Counted from the stretch's first letter, positions 16,492 through 25,587 are shown. The stretch: 64,000 nt of DNA from Rhodococcus marinonascens NBRC 14363 (GCF_001894885.1 NZ_BCXB01000007.1:97211-161210); one strand, 5' to 3'. Program-made: numbers and translations. The notes: generated by a model from the sequence alone, not told the origin.

Positions 16492-17712
16492 TCAGGCGGA
16501 CCTGCGTCCGACCAACTGGGCGATCACCATTGCGACACTGAGCAACGCGACGAGCCCGCTGAACACGACACCCGCTGTGCGAAGGTCGGTGAACTCCGTG
16601 AGAATGCCGACGCCGATGGCAGGGACCGCCAACATCACGTAGATCCCGGCGAATAGCGCCGACGAGACGCCGCCGCGCAGTTCCGGTTCCACTTGCTCGA
16701 CAGTTGTCGCGATGGCGGCATTGAGGCACAACCCGCCGGCGAGACCAAGCACCACCGAAGACGCCAACAACGGAGCCAATGCCGTTGACGCCAGCGCGAC
16801 GGCCAGCAGAGCCGCTGCGAGTGTCAGTCCGATGCACCCGATCAACAGCGCACTCACGGGCGACATCCGGCCTGCAACGAACTGACCGACGGCCATGAAC
16901 AGGAACGCCAGGCTTACCACCAGACCGGGCAGCGTGTGGCTGATCAATCCCAGAAACTTCGCCAGGAACAGCGCCGACACGGCGGTGAGGACTCCGGACA
17001 CCGAGAACGCAGCTCCGGCCGCGAGGACCGCCGTGACGAAGGCGCCACGAATCGACGGGGGAACCTGCAAGCGACGCGGACGGATCTGCCACTTCGGACG
17101 GGTCGCCGGGGCGGGCGCGAAGATCCACAGCCCGGCAACCGCGAGCAGGGCGAGCACGAGGTTCACCAAGTACGGAATCGTCAATGGGCTCGAGGTCACG
17201 TCCGCCAGCACCCCCGCACTCAACGTTCCCAAGCCGAGGCCGCCGGTATTGACCGCAACCGCGAGCATTCCGCCGATCGCCTTCCGTTCGGCGGGGAATA
17301 GGTCGATCATCGCCGCGGTGCCGGTACCGGTCATCAAACCTGCGGACAGACCGGAGACCACGCGCGCCAGCACGAAGACCGGCAGCGTCGACGACAGCAG
17401 GAACAGCACGGCACTAAGCGCCGCCAACGCGACCGCGACCAGCAGCACGGGCCGACGGCCGACATCGTCGGACAGTCGACCGAACAAGGTCAGTGCGGCC
17501 ACGACTCCGAGCGCGTACACGGCGAACAGGATCGTCACCGTTAGTGCGCTGAACGACCTCTCCTGTGCGTAGATCGAATAGAGCGGCGTCGGAAGCGTCG
17601 TTCCCATCATCGTGGCGAGGAACGCGAACGCCGTGGCAGCGATGGCGAGTGCGGGGGATCGACCGGCAGATCCGCGCAGAGGCTTGGGCGCCGCGCGAGA
17701 GAACGAGGGCAT
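16492..17712 (-). CDS. MFS transporter
   Basis: Major facilitator superfamily permease of 406 residues with about 12 hydrophobic segments. The loop 2-3 motif appears as LFGRLSDDVGRRPVLL near residue 72, and LARVVSGLSAGLMTGTGTA matches the exporter-type helix 4-5 region, so a drug or metabolite efflux role is plausible. I place the start at MPSFSRAA (17712), with GAGAGG upstream; a longer in-frame start at 17748 has none. A GGACGA/TCGTCC inverted repeat with one central base lies at 17760-17772, upstream of the start. Confidence 0.9.
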   Translation of the reverse strand: MPSFSRAAPKPLRGSAGRSPALAIAATAFAFLATMMGTTLPTPLYSIYAQERSFSALTVTILFAVYALGVVAALTLFGRLSDDVGRRPVLLVAVALAALSAVLFLLSSTLPVFVLARVVSGLSAGLMTGTGTAAMIDLFPAERKAIGGMLAVAVNTGGLGLGTLSAGVLADVTSSPLTIPYLVNLVLALLAVAGLWIFAPAPATRPKWQIRPRRLQVPPSIRGAFVTAVLAAGAAFSVSGVLTAVSALFLAKFLGLISHTLPGLVVSLAFLFMAVGQFVAGRMSPVSALLIGCIGLTLAAALLAVALASTALAPLLASSVVLGLAGGLCLNAAIATTVEQVEPELRGGVSSALFAGIYVMLAVPAIGVGILTEFTDLRTAGVVFSGLVALLSVAMVIAQLVGRRSA

Positions 17713-17759
17713 GGTAGCGAGCCTCTCGGAGAAAAGCGCCGGTGACAAGTAGAGGAGCG

Positions 17760-17772
17760 GGACGACTCGTCC
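17760..17772. promoter_or_regulatory. GGACGA/TCGTCC inverted repeat
   Basis: Perfect 6-bp arms around one base, about 50 bp upstream of the MFS transporter start. Short and GC-rich, so chance occurrence is quite possible. Confidence 0.22.
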
Positions 17773-17906
17773 GGGAGGTGCCGCACGGTCCCCCAGGCGC
17801 AGTACCCGCGACGCGGGCCTGTGAACGGGTCGGCCTGTAGCCTGACTTCCCGCCGGGTTGGGGGATTCAATTCGGGACCGCGAATGTCCGAGTATCAGGG
17901 GTTGGA

Positions 17907-18311
17907 ATGAACGACCGGGAGAACTTCCACCCGGATTCCGAAGTGGTGATCCGGAATTGCGAACCGTACGACCTCGGCAGGCAACTGATCGCTCAACTTC
18001 CCGACCCGAACAGCGGCTCGGGACAGGGCATCGTGTTCCAGCGCCAGGAGAGCGCGAGCACCGGACACGCCCGACTGGCGACCCGGATCCTCAGCAGACC
18101 GTCGACGAGCCAGGGCATCGTGACGGTGATCCGCGGTGCACGTCACCGTCCGCAACCGGTGGGCGGTCTCGCGTGGCGCGACATCGCAAGCGACGGCCGC
18201 TACCTCGTGTGGGGCGATGCAACCGTGGCAGTGGAACCGGGCACGTCGTGGGACCTGCTGCACGCGGTCAACCAACTGACCGGACCGATCGCGGCCGGAT
18301 ACCCCGTCTGA
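17907..18311 (+). CDS. Hypothetical protein, 134 residues
   Basis: Soluble protein that I do not recognise. No signal peptide or membrane segment. It has a polar N-terminus and a C-terminal half that looks like mixed alpha/beta: TSQGIVTVIRGARHRP, GLAWRDIASDGRYLVWGD and WDLLHAVNQLTG. The ATG follows AGGGG. It ends 91 bp before the TY-Chap-type gene on the same strand and could be co-transcribed with it. Confidence 0.65.
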   Translation: MNDRENFHPDSEVVIRNCEPYDLGRQLIAQLPDPNSGSGQGIVFQRQESASTGHARLATRILSRPSTSQGIVTVIRGARHRPQPVGGLAWRDIASDGRYLVWGDATVAVEPGTSWDLLHAVNQLTGPIAAGYPV

Positions 18312-18402
18312 ACACGCGCCGTCCTGTGCCACGGGGGCGGTGATCGCCGCTACCGTGTAGAGGGAAAGAAGGCGATTCGTTGCCCACCCGGACGGAGCAG
18401 AC

Positions 18403-19719
18403 ATGCAAGAATTCGACCTGGATTCGAGCGTGAACCACGATTGGGCCCAGTTCCAGCGGCGCCTCGCGGACTACCTGGCAGCAATGCAGGACGAGGACCT
18501 TCTGGTGCTCGAATCGGGATTTGAGGAACTCGACGAATCCGAGGGGCTGAGTCCGTGCGTCCAGTTCCTCGTCTGGGACGGTGACACGGTGCGTTGCGAA
18601 CTGCCGTCGAACCACCGCCTACATCCCGCCCGCAGACTGTCCGATGCCGAACAGACCTACCTCACAGAACTCGGCTGGAACCGGCCCACCCGCGGTCCGG
18701 ACGACAAATCCGACGACGGCTCTCCCGCGTTCTACATCGACAAGAAGCTGTCGTGGTCCGACCAACTGGCGGCGATGACGGTGGCGGCATTCCGCGACGT
18801 ATGGGGAGTGCCGCACCCGTCGTTCCTTAGCACCGAAACGTCCCTCACCGATCCTGCAGTCCCGTTCGACCCGATCGCGGTGCGACCGCCGCTCGTGGAA
18901 GACGTCGACCCTGCTTCAGCCGTTCTGCCACGTGACGTCGAGCATCTGCAGGAGTTGATCATGCTCTCGCTCGTGCCGCTGCTCGGTCTGCTTCCCGAAC
19001 GCGACCCCGACGGCGACGTTCCGATCCGGATGGGCAACACCATCCTGTTCGTCGGGCCGGTCGCCGACTCCTTCGACGTGCAACTGTTCGCGCCACTGAT
19101 CTACGACATCAGCGATCGCACCCGGGCCGCCGAGGTCACCGGTGACCTGAACCGCACCTGGTCGCGGATCAAGTTCATCCTGGTGGACGACCGGTTGTCG
19201 GCTTTCCTGGAGGTGCCGGGCAACCCGTTCGTTCCGCAGCATCTGACCGACACCTGCAACTTGTTCTCCGAATTTCTCGAGACCGTCGACGACGAGTTCT
19301 CGAAGCGATTCGGCGGGAAGCTGTCTTTCTATCGCGACAACTCCGGTGATGAGGAACCCGTCGCCGACACCCCCATGACGGCTGCTGATCTGCCGAAGGA
19401 ACTTCTCACCCTGTTCCACCTCGATCCCGGGTTCGTAGCCAATATCGATCCGACTGCCGTCGCCGACGTCTGCGGTCACGACCGCGTCCGGATTCTCACG
19501 CTCCTCGACACCTGCACCGCTTGGGTTACTCACCTCCGCGACAACGACGATTCGACGGCAGAGCATTGGGAGCGGATCGTGGGCGCCCTGCGCGACACCC
19601 TCCGGACTGTCGTGCTGCCGCCGACGACTTCCGCTCCCGAACCCAAGCCGCAACCCGAGCAGACTGGCGTGTTCAACAGCCCCGAGGAGCGAACCCCGTT
19701 CGACGACGATCCGTCTTAG
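18403..19719 (+). CDS. YbjN/type III chaperone-like (TY-Chap-type) protein, paralog A
   Basis: Cytoplasmic protein of 438 residues with a full-length paralog at 49241. Shared blocks include TVRCELPSNH, GSPAF, DQLAAMTV, WGVPHP, PRDVEHL, ISDRTRAAE and KRFGG, in the same order. From memory I associate this architecture with actinobacterial proteins annotated as T3SS/YbjN-like peptide-binding chaperone (TY-Chap) domains; this is not verified here. The N-terminal third resembles a chaperone-like domain and the last 100 residues form a separate helical domain (LLTLFHLDP, DRVRILTLLDTCTAW). CGGAGC lies six bases before the ATG. No Ter genes adjoin this copy, in contrast to paralog B. Confidence 0.72.
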   Translation: MQEFDLDSSVNHDWAQFQRRLADYLAAMQDEDLLVLESGFEELDESEGLSPCVQFLVWDGDTVRCELPSNHRLHPARRLSDAEQTYLTELGWNRPTRGPDDKSDDGSPAFYIDKKLSWSDQLAAMTVAAFRDVWGVPHPSFLSTETSLTDPAVPFDPIAVRPPLVEDVDPASAVLPRDVEHLQELIMLSLVPLLGLLPERDPDGDVPIRMGNTILFVGPVADSFDVQLFAPLIYDISDRTRAAEVTGDLNRTWSRIKFILVDDRLSAFLEVPGNPFVPQHLTDTCNLFSEFLETVDDEFSKRFGGKLSFYRDNSGDEEPVADTPMTAADLPKELLTLFHLDPGFVANIDPTAVADVCGHDRVRILTLLDTCTAWVTHLRDNDDSTAEHWERIVGALRDTLRTVVLPPTTSAPEPKPQPEQTGVFNSPEERTPFDDDPS

Positions 19720-19814
19720 CGGCAAGTGTTTCCGCAATCGGTTCAGGCTTTCCGAGATATGGCGTAACGTTTGCTCTATCGGAGCCGTCCAGGTTCCGCA
19801 TTCAGGGATGGTCC

Positions 19815-19949
19815 ATGGCTGACAAATCGCCCCGCAATTCCATGTCGAAGAAATCTGGCAAATCGCTGAAGGAGAAGCGCGCCGACAAGAAGACGAAGAC
19901 GACCGGTCAGAACGACGCGGAGATCGTCTCGCACGTTAAGAAGCGCTGA
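19815..19949 (+). CDS. Small lysine-rich basic protein, 44 residues
   Basis: Very short, highly basic protein: MADKSPRNSMSKKSGKSL, then a KEKRADKKTKTT stretch and a VKKR C-terminus. It has no hydrophobic core and is probably disordered, perhaps nucleic-acid binding. I recall similar tiny Lys-rich proteins in other mycolic-acid actinobacteria, but function is unknown. The ATG at 19815 has AGGGATGG upstream; the frame is open further left without a ribosome-binding site. Confidence 0.6.
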   Translation: MADKSPRNSMSKKSGKSLKEKRADKKTKTTGQNDAEIVSHVKKR

Positions 19950-20368
19950 TCGGGCGAATCCGCCTACACTCTGAGCCGCCACAGCGATGGCACTTACCGC
20001 CTCCGCACGCAGCGGAGGTCGTGGTGCTGCGCAGAGCGACGACTCAGAACGGTCGCCATTCCGCACGATCAAGTGCAAAACTGCGCGAAGACCGGCCCTC
20101 AGCGGATCGGTCTCGCATACCCTCGACCTCAGCATTTCCCGCAACAGGGTGACGATGCCGTCGGCAGGCATGTCGTTCGCTTGGAGGAATCGTTCCAATC
20201 CTCTGAGAGAAGGCACGGAACCGTCTGGAGCCGCTCGCCCATCACGCAGACATCCAGTTACCAACAGCGAAACTTGGCTCTGCACCGCACCTCTCAGGGT
20301 TGCTGTGTGCTCGATGTGCCCCTGGTGCACTGACGCGACCTCAAGCCTCAGTTTCCGGGGGCGCCCGA
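19950..20368. other. Intergenic region with a gene remnant, 419 bp
   Basis: No intact gene. The only recognisable content is the CobW-tail fragment at 20102-20180. Leftward open frames over it carry no recognisable domain beyond that segment. Confidence 0.55.
20102..20180 (-). pseudogene. Decayed fragment of a CobW C-terminus
   Basis: This 79-bp stretch closely matches 21957-22033, the 3' end of the intact CobW gene, with a few substitutions and two one-base insertions that break the frame. On the minus strand it still spells ANDMPADGIVTLLRE, identical to the intact protein. It lies just beyond the DUF1326 gene, so a second CobW copy or a partial duplication once flanked the DUF1326-DUF2182 pair. 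Confidence 0.75.
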
Positions 20369-20994
20369 TCAGGCGTTGGACCAGTCGAACTCGTAGGCGA
20401 TCCAGTTGGTATCGGCGTAGTCGAGGTGGAGGCCCTCGGCCTCGATCTCAAAGGTTCCGATGCCGCACTCACCCTTCTTCCAGATGAAGCCGTCGGGCAG
20501 CACGATCTGAGCCTGGTGGTCCTCCCCGGTCACCGAGTTCTTCAAGGAATCACCAGTGGCACGGCCCAAACCTTCGGCAATCATGGTTACCTTCACCCCG
20601 GTGCCCTCGAAACTGATTGGTGCCCTTACCAGGCCGACAACCTCGAAGGTTCCGCCGAGGAGACCCCACGGGTCGCAGCCGAGTTGGCCGGTGAGGATCT
20701 GATGCAGGCTATCTACCTGATCCTCGCTGGTGTCGGGCGCAACGATCAACACCGTCCTGCCGCCCCCGTCATGAATGGCGCCGGGCCAATCGAGGACCGC
20801 GATCGCCGTCACCCCGGCGAGGTCGACGTCTCCGCACGAGCCTTCGAGAATGTCGAAGCCAAGCATGCCCTTGCAGCTGCCGTCTGCTGAACTCGGGACC
20901 CGAAGAAATTGCAGGCACAGCCTGGCGCGCAGTTGCAGAACTCGTAACCGCGACCCTCGAGGGCCCACCTAGTGCGCTGTTCGGTAGTCGACAT
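20369..20994 (-). pseudogene. DUF1326 domain protein gene, frameshifted
   Basis: DUF1326 proteins of about 205 residues are usually paired with DUF2182 membrane proteins, as here. Reading from the ATG at 20994 (AGAGAGG upstream) gives MSTTEQRTRWALEGRGYEF then CNCAPGCACNFFG, the cysteine-rich start of the family. Near 20895 the frame is lost, and the rest continues one frame back as ADGSCKGMLGFDILEGSCG and onward to the normal end at 20369. A single missing base near GGGTCCCGAG explains it. It is either a real mutation, a sequence error or, less likely, programmed frameshifting. The downstream frame is intact, so decay would be recent. Confidence 0.8.
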
Positions 20995-21009
20995 TTTCAA
21001 GCCTCTCTT

Positions 21010-21777
21010 TCACACGATGTTCCCGATGAGAGCCGGGTAGAGCACGAGAGCAGCACCGAGAACGAGCAATCCAGCCGCAGCAACCCGGGCCAGCACATCT
21101 CCGAATGGGGCCGCCTTCTCGAGTAGGATCAGGACGGCAAGGGCAATCATCCACCCCAACGACATGGTGCCCAGGGCAACTAGTAGGGCCATCAGCATCC
21201 AGCAACAGCCGAGGCAGTAGACCCCGTGCCGACCACCGGCCAGCGCCGCCCCGACCGGCCGGTCGAGATTCCGGCCGTGGTGGAGAAAGAAGGCCAGCGG
21301 CGAACGGCAATGACGCAGGCACAACGACTTCAGCGGCGTCAACTGATAGACCGACGCCCCGATGGCGACCGCACCGGCGAAGCGGGCCGCCCACGGACTC
21401 GCCTCTGCCAGCGGCCCATTCAAGCGCCGCCAAAGGAAGTACGCCGGGATGCCCACCGCGCTCCACACCACCAAGTAGCCGCCGACGAACACCCCTACGG
21501 GCGCTGCGGCGCCCCGTACAACTGCCAGTGCGTACAAACGGACCACCGGCAGGATGGCCGGCAGCATCATCGCCGCCATCATGGCGACCCACGCAAGAAG
21601 GAAGGCCGCGAACGACATCGTCGCCATCGCAGAGGATCCCATGTGTCCCACGCCGGCGACGGTCCACCACCATCCGAGTGCAGCGACGAACAGCAGAGAG
21701 TGAGGCAGCCACAGGCCCACCGACCACCGCGCAACACCTTTGCCCGCTCTCAACTCCGACATCTGCCGCTGAGACAT
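21010..21777 (-). CDS. DUF2182 family integral membrane protein
   Basis: Membrane protein of about 255 residues with seven or so hydrophobic helices. Family features are the Met-rich helix WVAMMAAMMLPAILPVVRLYA, a cytosolic Cys/His-containing loop (TPLKSLCLRHCRSPL) and the CLGCCWMLMALLVALG helix. Such residues suggest metal binding, and the family has been proposed to handle metals, but no function is established. The start at MSQRQM (21777) is the most plausible; the frame is open to 21927. It is 15 bp upstream of the DUF1326 gene in the same operon and follows the CobW gene after a 165-bp gap. Confidence 0.85.
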   Translation of the reverse strand: MSQRQMSELRAGKGVARWSVGLWLPHSLLFVAALGWWWTVAGVGHMGSSAMATMSFAAFLLAWVAMMAAMMLPAILPVVRLYALAVVRGAAAPVGVFVGGYLVVWSAVGIPAYFLWRRLNGPLAEASPWAARFAGAVAIGASVYQLTPLKSLCLRHCRSPLAFFLHHGRNLDRPVGAALAGGRHGVYCLGCCWMLMALLVALGTMSLGWMIALAVLILLEKAAPFGDVLARVAAAGLLVLGAALVLYPALIGNIV

Positions 21778-21942
21778 TGCCTCGGTGTGCCCCGATTGAT
21801 CATGCGACGCCAGTATCGGCGCGATTCGGAACCCACACACCCGTTGCATGCGCGACCCGGTTCCCTCCAACATGAAGTTTCTTTGCGCGGTGATCGCTAC
21901 GCCCGGCCACCAAATGCTATGGACCAAAATAGATACGGAGAA

Positions 21943-22977
21943 CTAGTTGCACACCCCGGATGGATCTCGCATCCCCTCGACCTCGCATTCCCGCAACAAG
22001 GTGACGATGCCGTCTGCAGGCATGTCGTTCGCCCCGATCATGACGATCTGCGTCGAGGGAATTGTCCGGTTCCACGGAACATCGGGCGTGATTGAGGCCC
22101 GGCGGCCCACGACCTGGAGGATCGAGCGGCGGTGGGGTTCGTCAGTGCTCGACACCACGCCCTTCATTCGGTAGACGCTGCTGGGCAGCCCTTTCGCCAC
22201 CACCATCAGCCGTTGCAGATCGAGCGGTGCCGCTGTGGTGAAACTGCTTGTCGCGAATTGGGAACCGTGTGGGTGCTGCGTGTCATGCCCACGTTCCTCG
22301 TCGCACATCAGTCCAGCGTCGACAGCCCGGTCGAGGCCGAGTAGTACGTCGAGCGGCACATCACCGTAGGTGGCGGGGACGTAACGAATGCGGTGCACTC
22401 GATTGTTGATCCACGCCTGCACCTCGTTGACGCGCTCTGACGACACAAGGTCGGTCTTGTTCAGCACGACGAGGTCGGCGCAGACGATCTGACGCAGCTT
22501 GTGTTCCATCAGATCCGGGATATCCAGGAACTGCTCGCAGTCGAGCACCGTGATGATCCCGTCGAGCCGAAGTCGAGCGTCGAACATCTCCTGCGAGAAC
22601 GTCATGGCCAAGCTCATTGGCTCCGCCACACCACTCGCCTCGAGCACGATGTGCTCCGGCCTGATGTCGCGCTCGAGCAGGGCGACGGTCGCGGCCACGA
22701 GATCGTCCCGCACCTCACAGCACACACACCCGTTGGCCAGCGAGACCATCTCGCCGGCCACACCCACGACGAGATCCGCGTCGATGTTGATCGCGCCGAA
22801 ATCGTTGACGAGCACGGCGATCTTGCGGCCGTGCTCGCCTGTCAGGATGCGATTGAGCAGAGTGGTCTTTCCCGCACCCAGGAACCCTGTGAGCACGGTC
22901 ATCGGCACGACGACCCTTGACGGCGCGTGACCCGACGCGGTCATCGACCCCTCGTCGCGCGCGTCAGTCGACGTCAT
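21943..22977 (-). CDS. CobW/P47K family GTP-binding metallochaperone
   Basis: G3E-family GTPase of about 344 residues. Walker A is GFLGAGKTTLLNRIL near residue 32; the metal-binding motif GCVCCEVRDD (CxCC) is near residue 84; the GTPase specificity motif NKTD is near residue 172. A His-rich patch (RGHDTQHPHGSQF) precedes the C-terminal CobW domain. Members insert Zn, Co or Ni into client proteins. The start overlaps the 3' end of the MBL-fold gene by about 14 bases, so that hydrolase is an obvious candidate client. A more internal ATG at 22944 is also possible. A decayed copy of its 3' end lies at 20102. Confidence 0.9.
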   Translation of the reverse strand: MTSTDARDEGSMTASGHAPSRVVVPMTVLTGFLGAGKTTLLNRILTGEHGRKIAVLVNDFGAINIDADLVVGVAGEMVSLANGCVCCEVRDDLVAATVALLERDIRPEHIVLEASGVAEPMSLAMTFSQEMFDARLRLDGIITVLDCEQFLDIPDLMEHKLRQIVCADLVVLNKTDLVSSERVNEVQAWINNRVHRIRYVPATYGDVPLDVLLGLDRAVDAGLMCDEERGHDTQHPHGSQFATSSFTTAAPLDLQRLMVVAKGLPSSVYRMKGVVSSTDEPHRRSILQVVGRRASITPDVPWNRTIPSTQIVMIGANDMPADGIVTLLRECEVEGMRDPSGVCN

Positions 22978-24238
22978 ACCCAAAGTTTTCCATGATCTGC
23001 CGAATAGGCATCGTCAGCGGGTCGGGAAGCTGGACCAGCGGCTCCTTGTACACATCCGGCGGGTAGTACTTGTGCGGATCGATCTCCAGATCCCGAGTGA
23101 GCTGCTCCTGCTGATCTTCTCGTAGCAGACGAGGACGGGGGAGAACCAGTTCCTCGGGGACGTCCGGCCTTCCCAAAACCTTGCGGAAGTCGGGGATTCG
23201 AGATCCGGTCAGGCCCGGGAGCACCGCCTTACGTATCCAGATCGCGTCGGAGGTCACGTTGACCGTCACGACGTCGGGGGCGCCGAACGCTAAGAACCCA
23301 TCCCAGTGTGCGCGAATACCGGCAACGGTCTCAGCGACCAGGTCTTCTTCGAACTCGATATGCGTCACCATGCCGATTCGTGGGTTGACCTGCTTCATCA
23401 GGTAGCCTGCCGCATAGTGCGGGGTGTGATGGGTGTCGATCGTGTAGTTGTAGAGCCATTCGGGCAACCCGTACTTCTGCTGGATCAATCTCGCCGTGTC
23501 GGTCTGACATTCCGTCACGAACACGTCAGCGCCTGCCGCGTACTCGGCGGTCAGTTCGTCGGGTCGACCGTCACCCGTCCACACGAAGCTGAGCCCATTC
23601 CAATCGAGTCGATACGCGCTCGCCCCGTCTTTGGCGTGCGAGCGTCGCCAGTGCCTGACCTGCGCACCGTTGCGGTCGAAGCAGACGCCGTTCTCGTCCT
23701 TCCAATCGAACTCATTCACGTCAACTTCGTATCCATCACCGATCGGGAATTGATCGAAAGCCTCGAGATGCCACCGAAGCATCTGCTTCATGCCATCGAC
23801 CATCCCCTGCGTACCCAGTTCGGGGGTTCTACCGGACGGGCCGTGGACACGGAGCGGGGTGTACCTACCGGACCATGCGGAGAACGGAAGAAGGTAGGAA
23901 AGGTCGTGGTAGTGGTCGACGTGCAGGTGGCTGAGAAAGATGTCGTTGATCTCCTGCTGGGGCACCTGCATCGAGATGATGTTGCGCAGACAGCCTGGAC
24001 CGAAGTCGAAGAAAAGCCGCTCGCCGTTGCCCAATTCGACCATGATCGACGTTCCTGCCTGATCCCGCCGCGGTGGGAACGGCGTCGAACCGACGAACGA
24101 GATCCGCATCTCGTCGGGGCCGAGTTCTTCGGTGCCCGGATAGTACTGATTCCGGCTATTCACCGAAGGGGTCGGCTTGAAATATTCGGGCAGACTTATC
24201 CCTGTGCCGGGGCCGCCACCGTATGGATTCGTTGGCAT
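22964..24238 (-). CDS. MBL-fold metallo-hydrolase
   Basis: Metallo-beta-lactamase-fold enzyme of about 424 residues, with the dinuclear metal motif HLHVDHYHDL near residue 105, DGRPDELTAEYAAGADVFVTE further on and a histidine cluster IDTHHTPHYAAGY. The spacing resembles RNase Z/arylsulfatase-like and GntH-like hydrolases, but the reaction cannot be assigned. The C-terminal 80 residues, Pro- and Leu-rich, lie outside the core domain. I chose the ATG at 24238 (GGAAG ten bases upstream); one at 24280 has no ribosome-binding site. The gene overlaps the following CobW metallochaperone gene. Confidence 0.87.
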   Translation of the reverse strand: MPTNPYGGGPGTGISLPEYFKPTPSVNSRNQYYPGTEELGPDEMRISFVGSTPFPPRRDQAGTSIMVELGNGERLFFDFGPGCLRNIISMQVPQQEINDIFLSHLHVDHYHDLSYLLPFSAWSGRYTPLRVHGPSGRTPELGTQGMVDGMKQMLRWHLEAFDQFPIGDGYEVDVNEFDWKDENGVCFDRNGAQVRHWRRSHAKDGASAYRLDWNGLSFVWTGDGRPDELTAEYAAGADVFVTECQTDTARLIQQKYGLPEWLYNYTIDTHHTPHYAAGYLMKQVNPRIGMVTHIEFEEDLVAETVAGIRAHWDGFLAFGAPDVVTVNVTSDAIWIRKAVLPGLTGSRIPDFRKVLGRPDVPEELVLPRPRLLREDQQEQLTRDLEIDPHKYYPPDVYKEPLVQLPDPLTMPIRQIMENFGYDVD

Positions 24239-24355
24239 ACCACAAATACTTCCACAGTCAACAACCGGGGCTACCGTCATTCAATATACGAGGCTATCCG
24301 CTTTCCAAATTTCTGGATGAGCGTTCGAGTGGGCGACGGGACCTCACGAGGGGCA

Positions 24356-25489
24356 CTACCCGGGCGACAACTCCTGCGCGCCGAGCCGCCACAGCGACGT
24401 CAGTTCCCGCTTACGCGCGGCGAAAAGGGCGTCGCTGCGGTCGGCGATCTTGCCGTGCCTTGGTCTGACGTCCCGGCGCTCGAGAACTCTCAGCCCGGCG
24501 GCATCGATCATGGTCAGCAATTCGTCTCGGGTCCGCAGTCCCAGGTGCTCTGCGATGTCGGACAGGATGAGCCAGCCCTCTCCCCCGGGCTCGAGGTGCT
24601 CGGCCAGTCCATGTAGGAACCCGCTGAGCATGTGACTGTCCGGATCGTATATCGCGTTTTCTATAGGGGAGGTCGGCCGAGCGGGGATCCACGGCGGATT
24701 GCACACGACCAGAGGTGCGCGACCTTCCGGAAATAGGTCCGCTTCCACCACCTGCACCCGGTCGGCGTAGCCGAGCCGGTGCAGATTCGCCCTCGCGCAG
24801 GCGAGCGCCTTCACGTCGAGTTCGGTCGCGATCACCTTCTCGACCCCGCGATGGGCGAGGACGGCCGCCAGCACGCCCGTTCCGGTGCCAATGTCGAAGG
24901 CGGACGCAAGAGACGGCAGCGGGGTGTCGGCCACGAGGTCCACGTACTCGCCTCGGATGGGTGAGAACACGCCGTAGCCGGGATGGATGCGGGCACCGAG
25001 TACCGGGATCTCGACGCCCTTCTTCTGCCATTCGTGGGCACCGACAGCCCCCAACAGATCACGCAGAGTGGTGACGGTGGGCTGATCCGTCGGCCCGTAC
25101 GCCTCGAGCACGGCCTGCCGCACGTCGGGGGCGCGTCGCAGCGGAACGGTCTGGTCGGCGTCGAACGGCACCAACAGCATTCCGAGAATGCCGGCCCTCC
25201 TCGACTGCGTCTGCCGGTGCAGGTGGAAGGCGGTGGCGGGGTCGGTGGAAGTCTTTCGGGTCTTGCGGTCGGTCCGGGCAGCGACCGCGGTGCCGAGTTG
25301 GCGGGCGTTGTGGAAATCTCCGCGCCACAGCAGCGCCGTCCCCTCGCACGCGAGTCGGTAGGCCTCGTCCGCTGTCATCGAGTCGTCGGCCACCAGGATC
25401 TTCTTCGGCGGCGTCGCACCGCCGGTGGACCGCCACACCGCCGAATGTTCGATGCCGTCCTCGGTCCAGCGGACGAACTCGGTTTTCAT
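24356..25489 (-). CDS. Class I SAM-dependent methyltransferase
   Basis: Methyltransferase of 377 residues. Motif I is FDIGTGTGVLAAVLA near residue 197, the acidic motif II VIATELDVKALACARAN, and the NPPW/Y motif is VVCNPPWIPARP near residue 260, typical of HemK/RlmG-type enzymes that methylate glutamine or an exocyclic amine of a nucleotide. A separate N-terminal domain of about 150 residues includes LLWRGDFHNARQLG. Actual substrate unknown. The start is taken at MKTEFVRW; the upstream in-frame start at 25570 gives an Arg-rich extension without family likeness. Confidence 0.87.
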   Translation of the reverse strand: MKTEFVRWTEDGIEHSAVWRSTGGATPPKKILVADDSMTADEAYRLACEGTALLWRGDFHNARQLGTAVAARTDRKTRKTSTDPATAFHLHRQTQSRRAGILGMLLVPFDADQTVPLRRAPDVRQAVLEAYGPTDQPTVTTLRDLLGAVGAHEWQKKGVEIPVLGARIHPGYGVFSPIRGEYVDLVADTPLPSLASAFDIGTGTGVLAAVLAHRGVEKVIATELDVKALACARANLHRLGYADRVQVVEADLFPEGRAPLVVCNPPWIPARPTSPIENAIYDPDSHMLSGFLHGLAEHLEPGGEGWLILSDIAEHLGLRTRDELLTMIDAAGLRVLERRDVRPRHGKIADRSDALFAARKRELTSLWRLGAQELSPG

Positions 25490-25587
25490 GAGGGAGAGCC
25501 TATGCCTCTTCGCGGTGCGTGGTTGACGAGCGCGGGGCTCCTCAACCACGCACGACGGCCGAGCCGTCAACCACGCACGCCGGCCGT

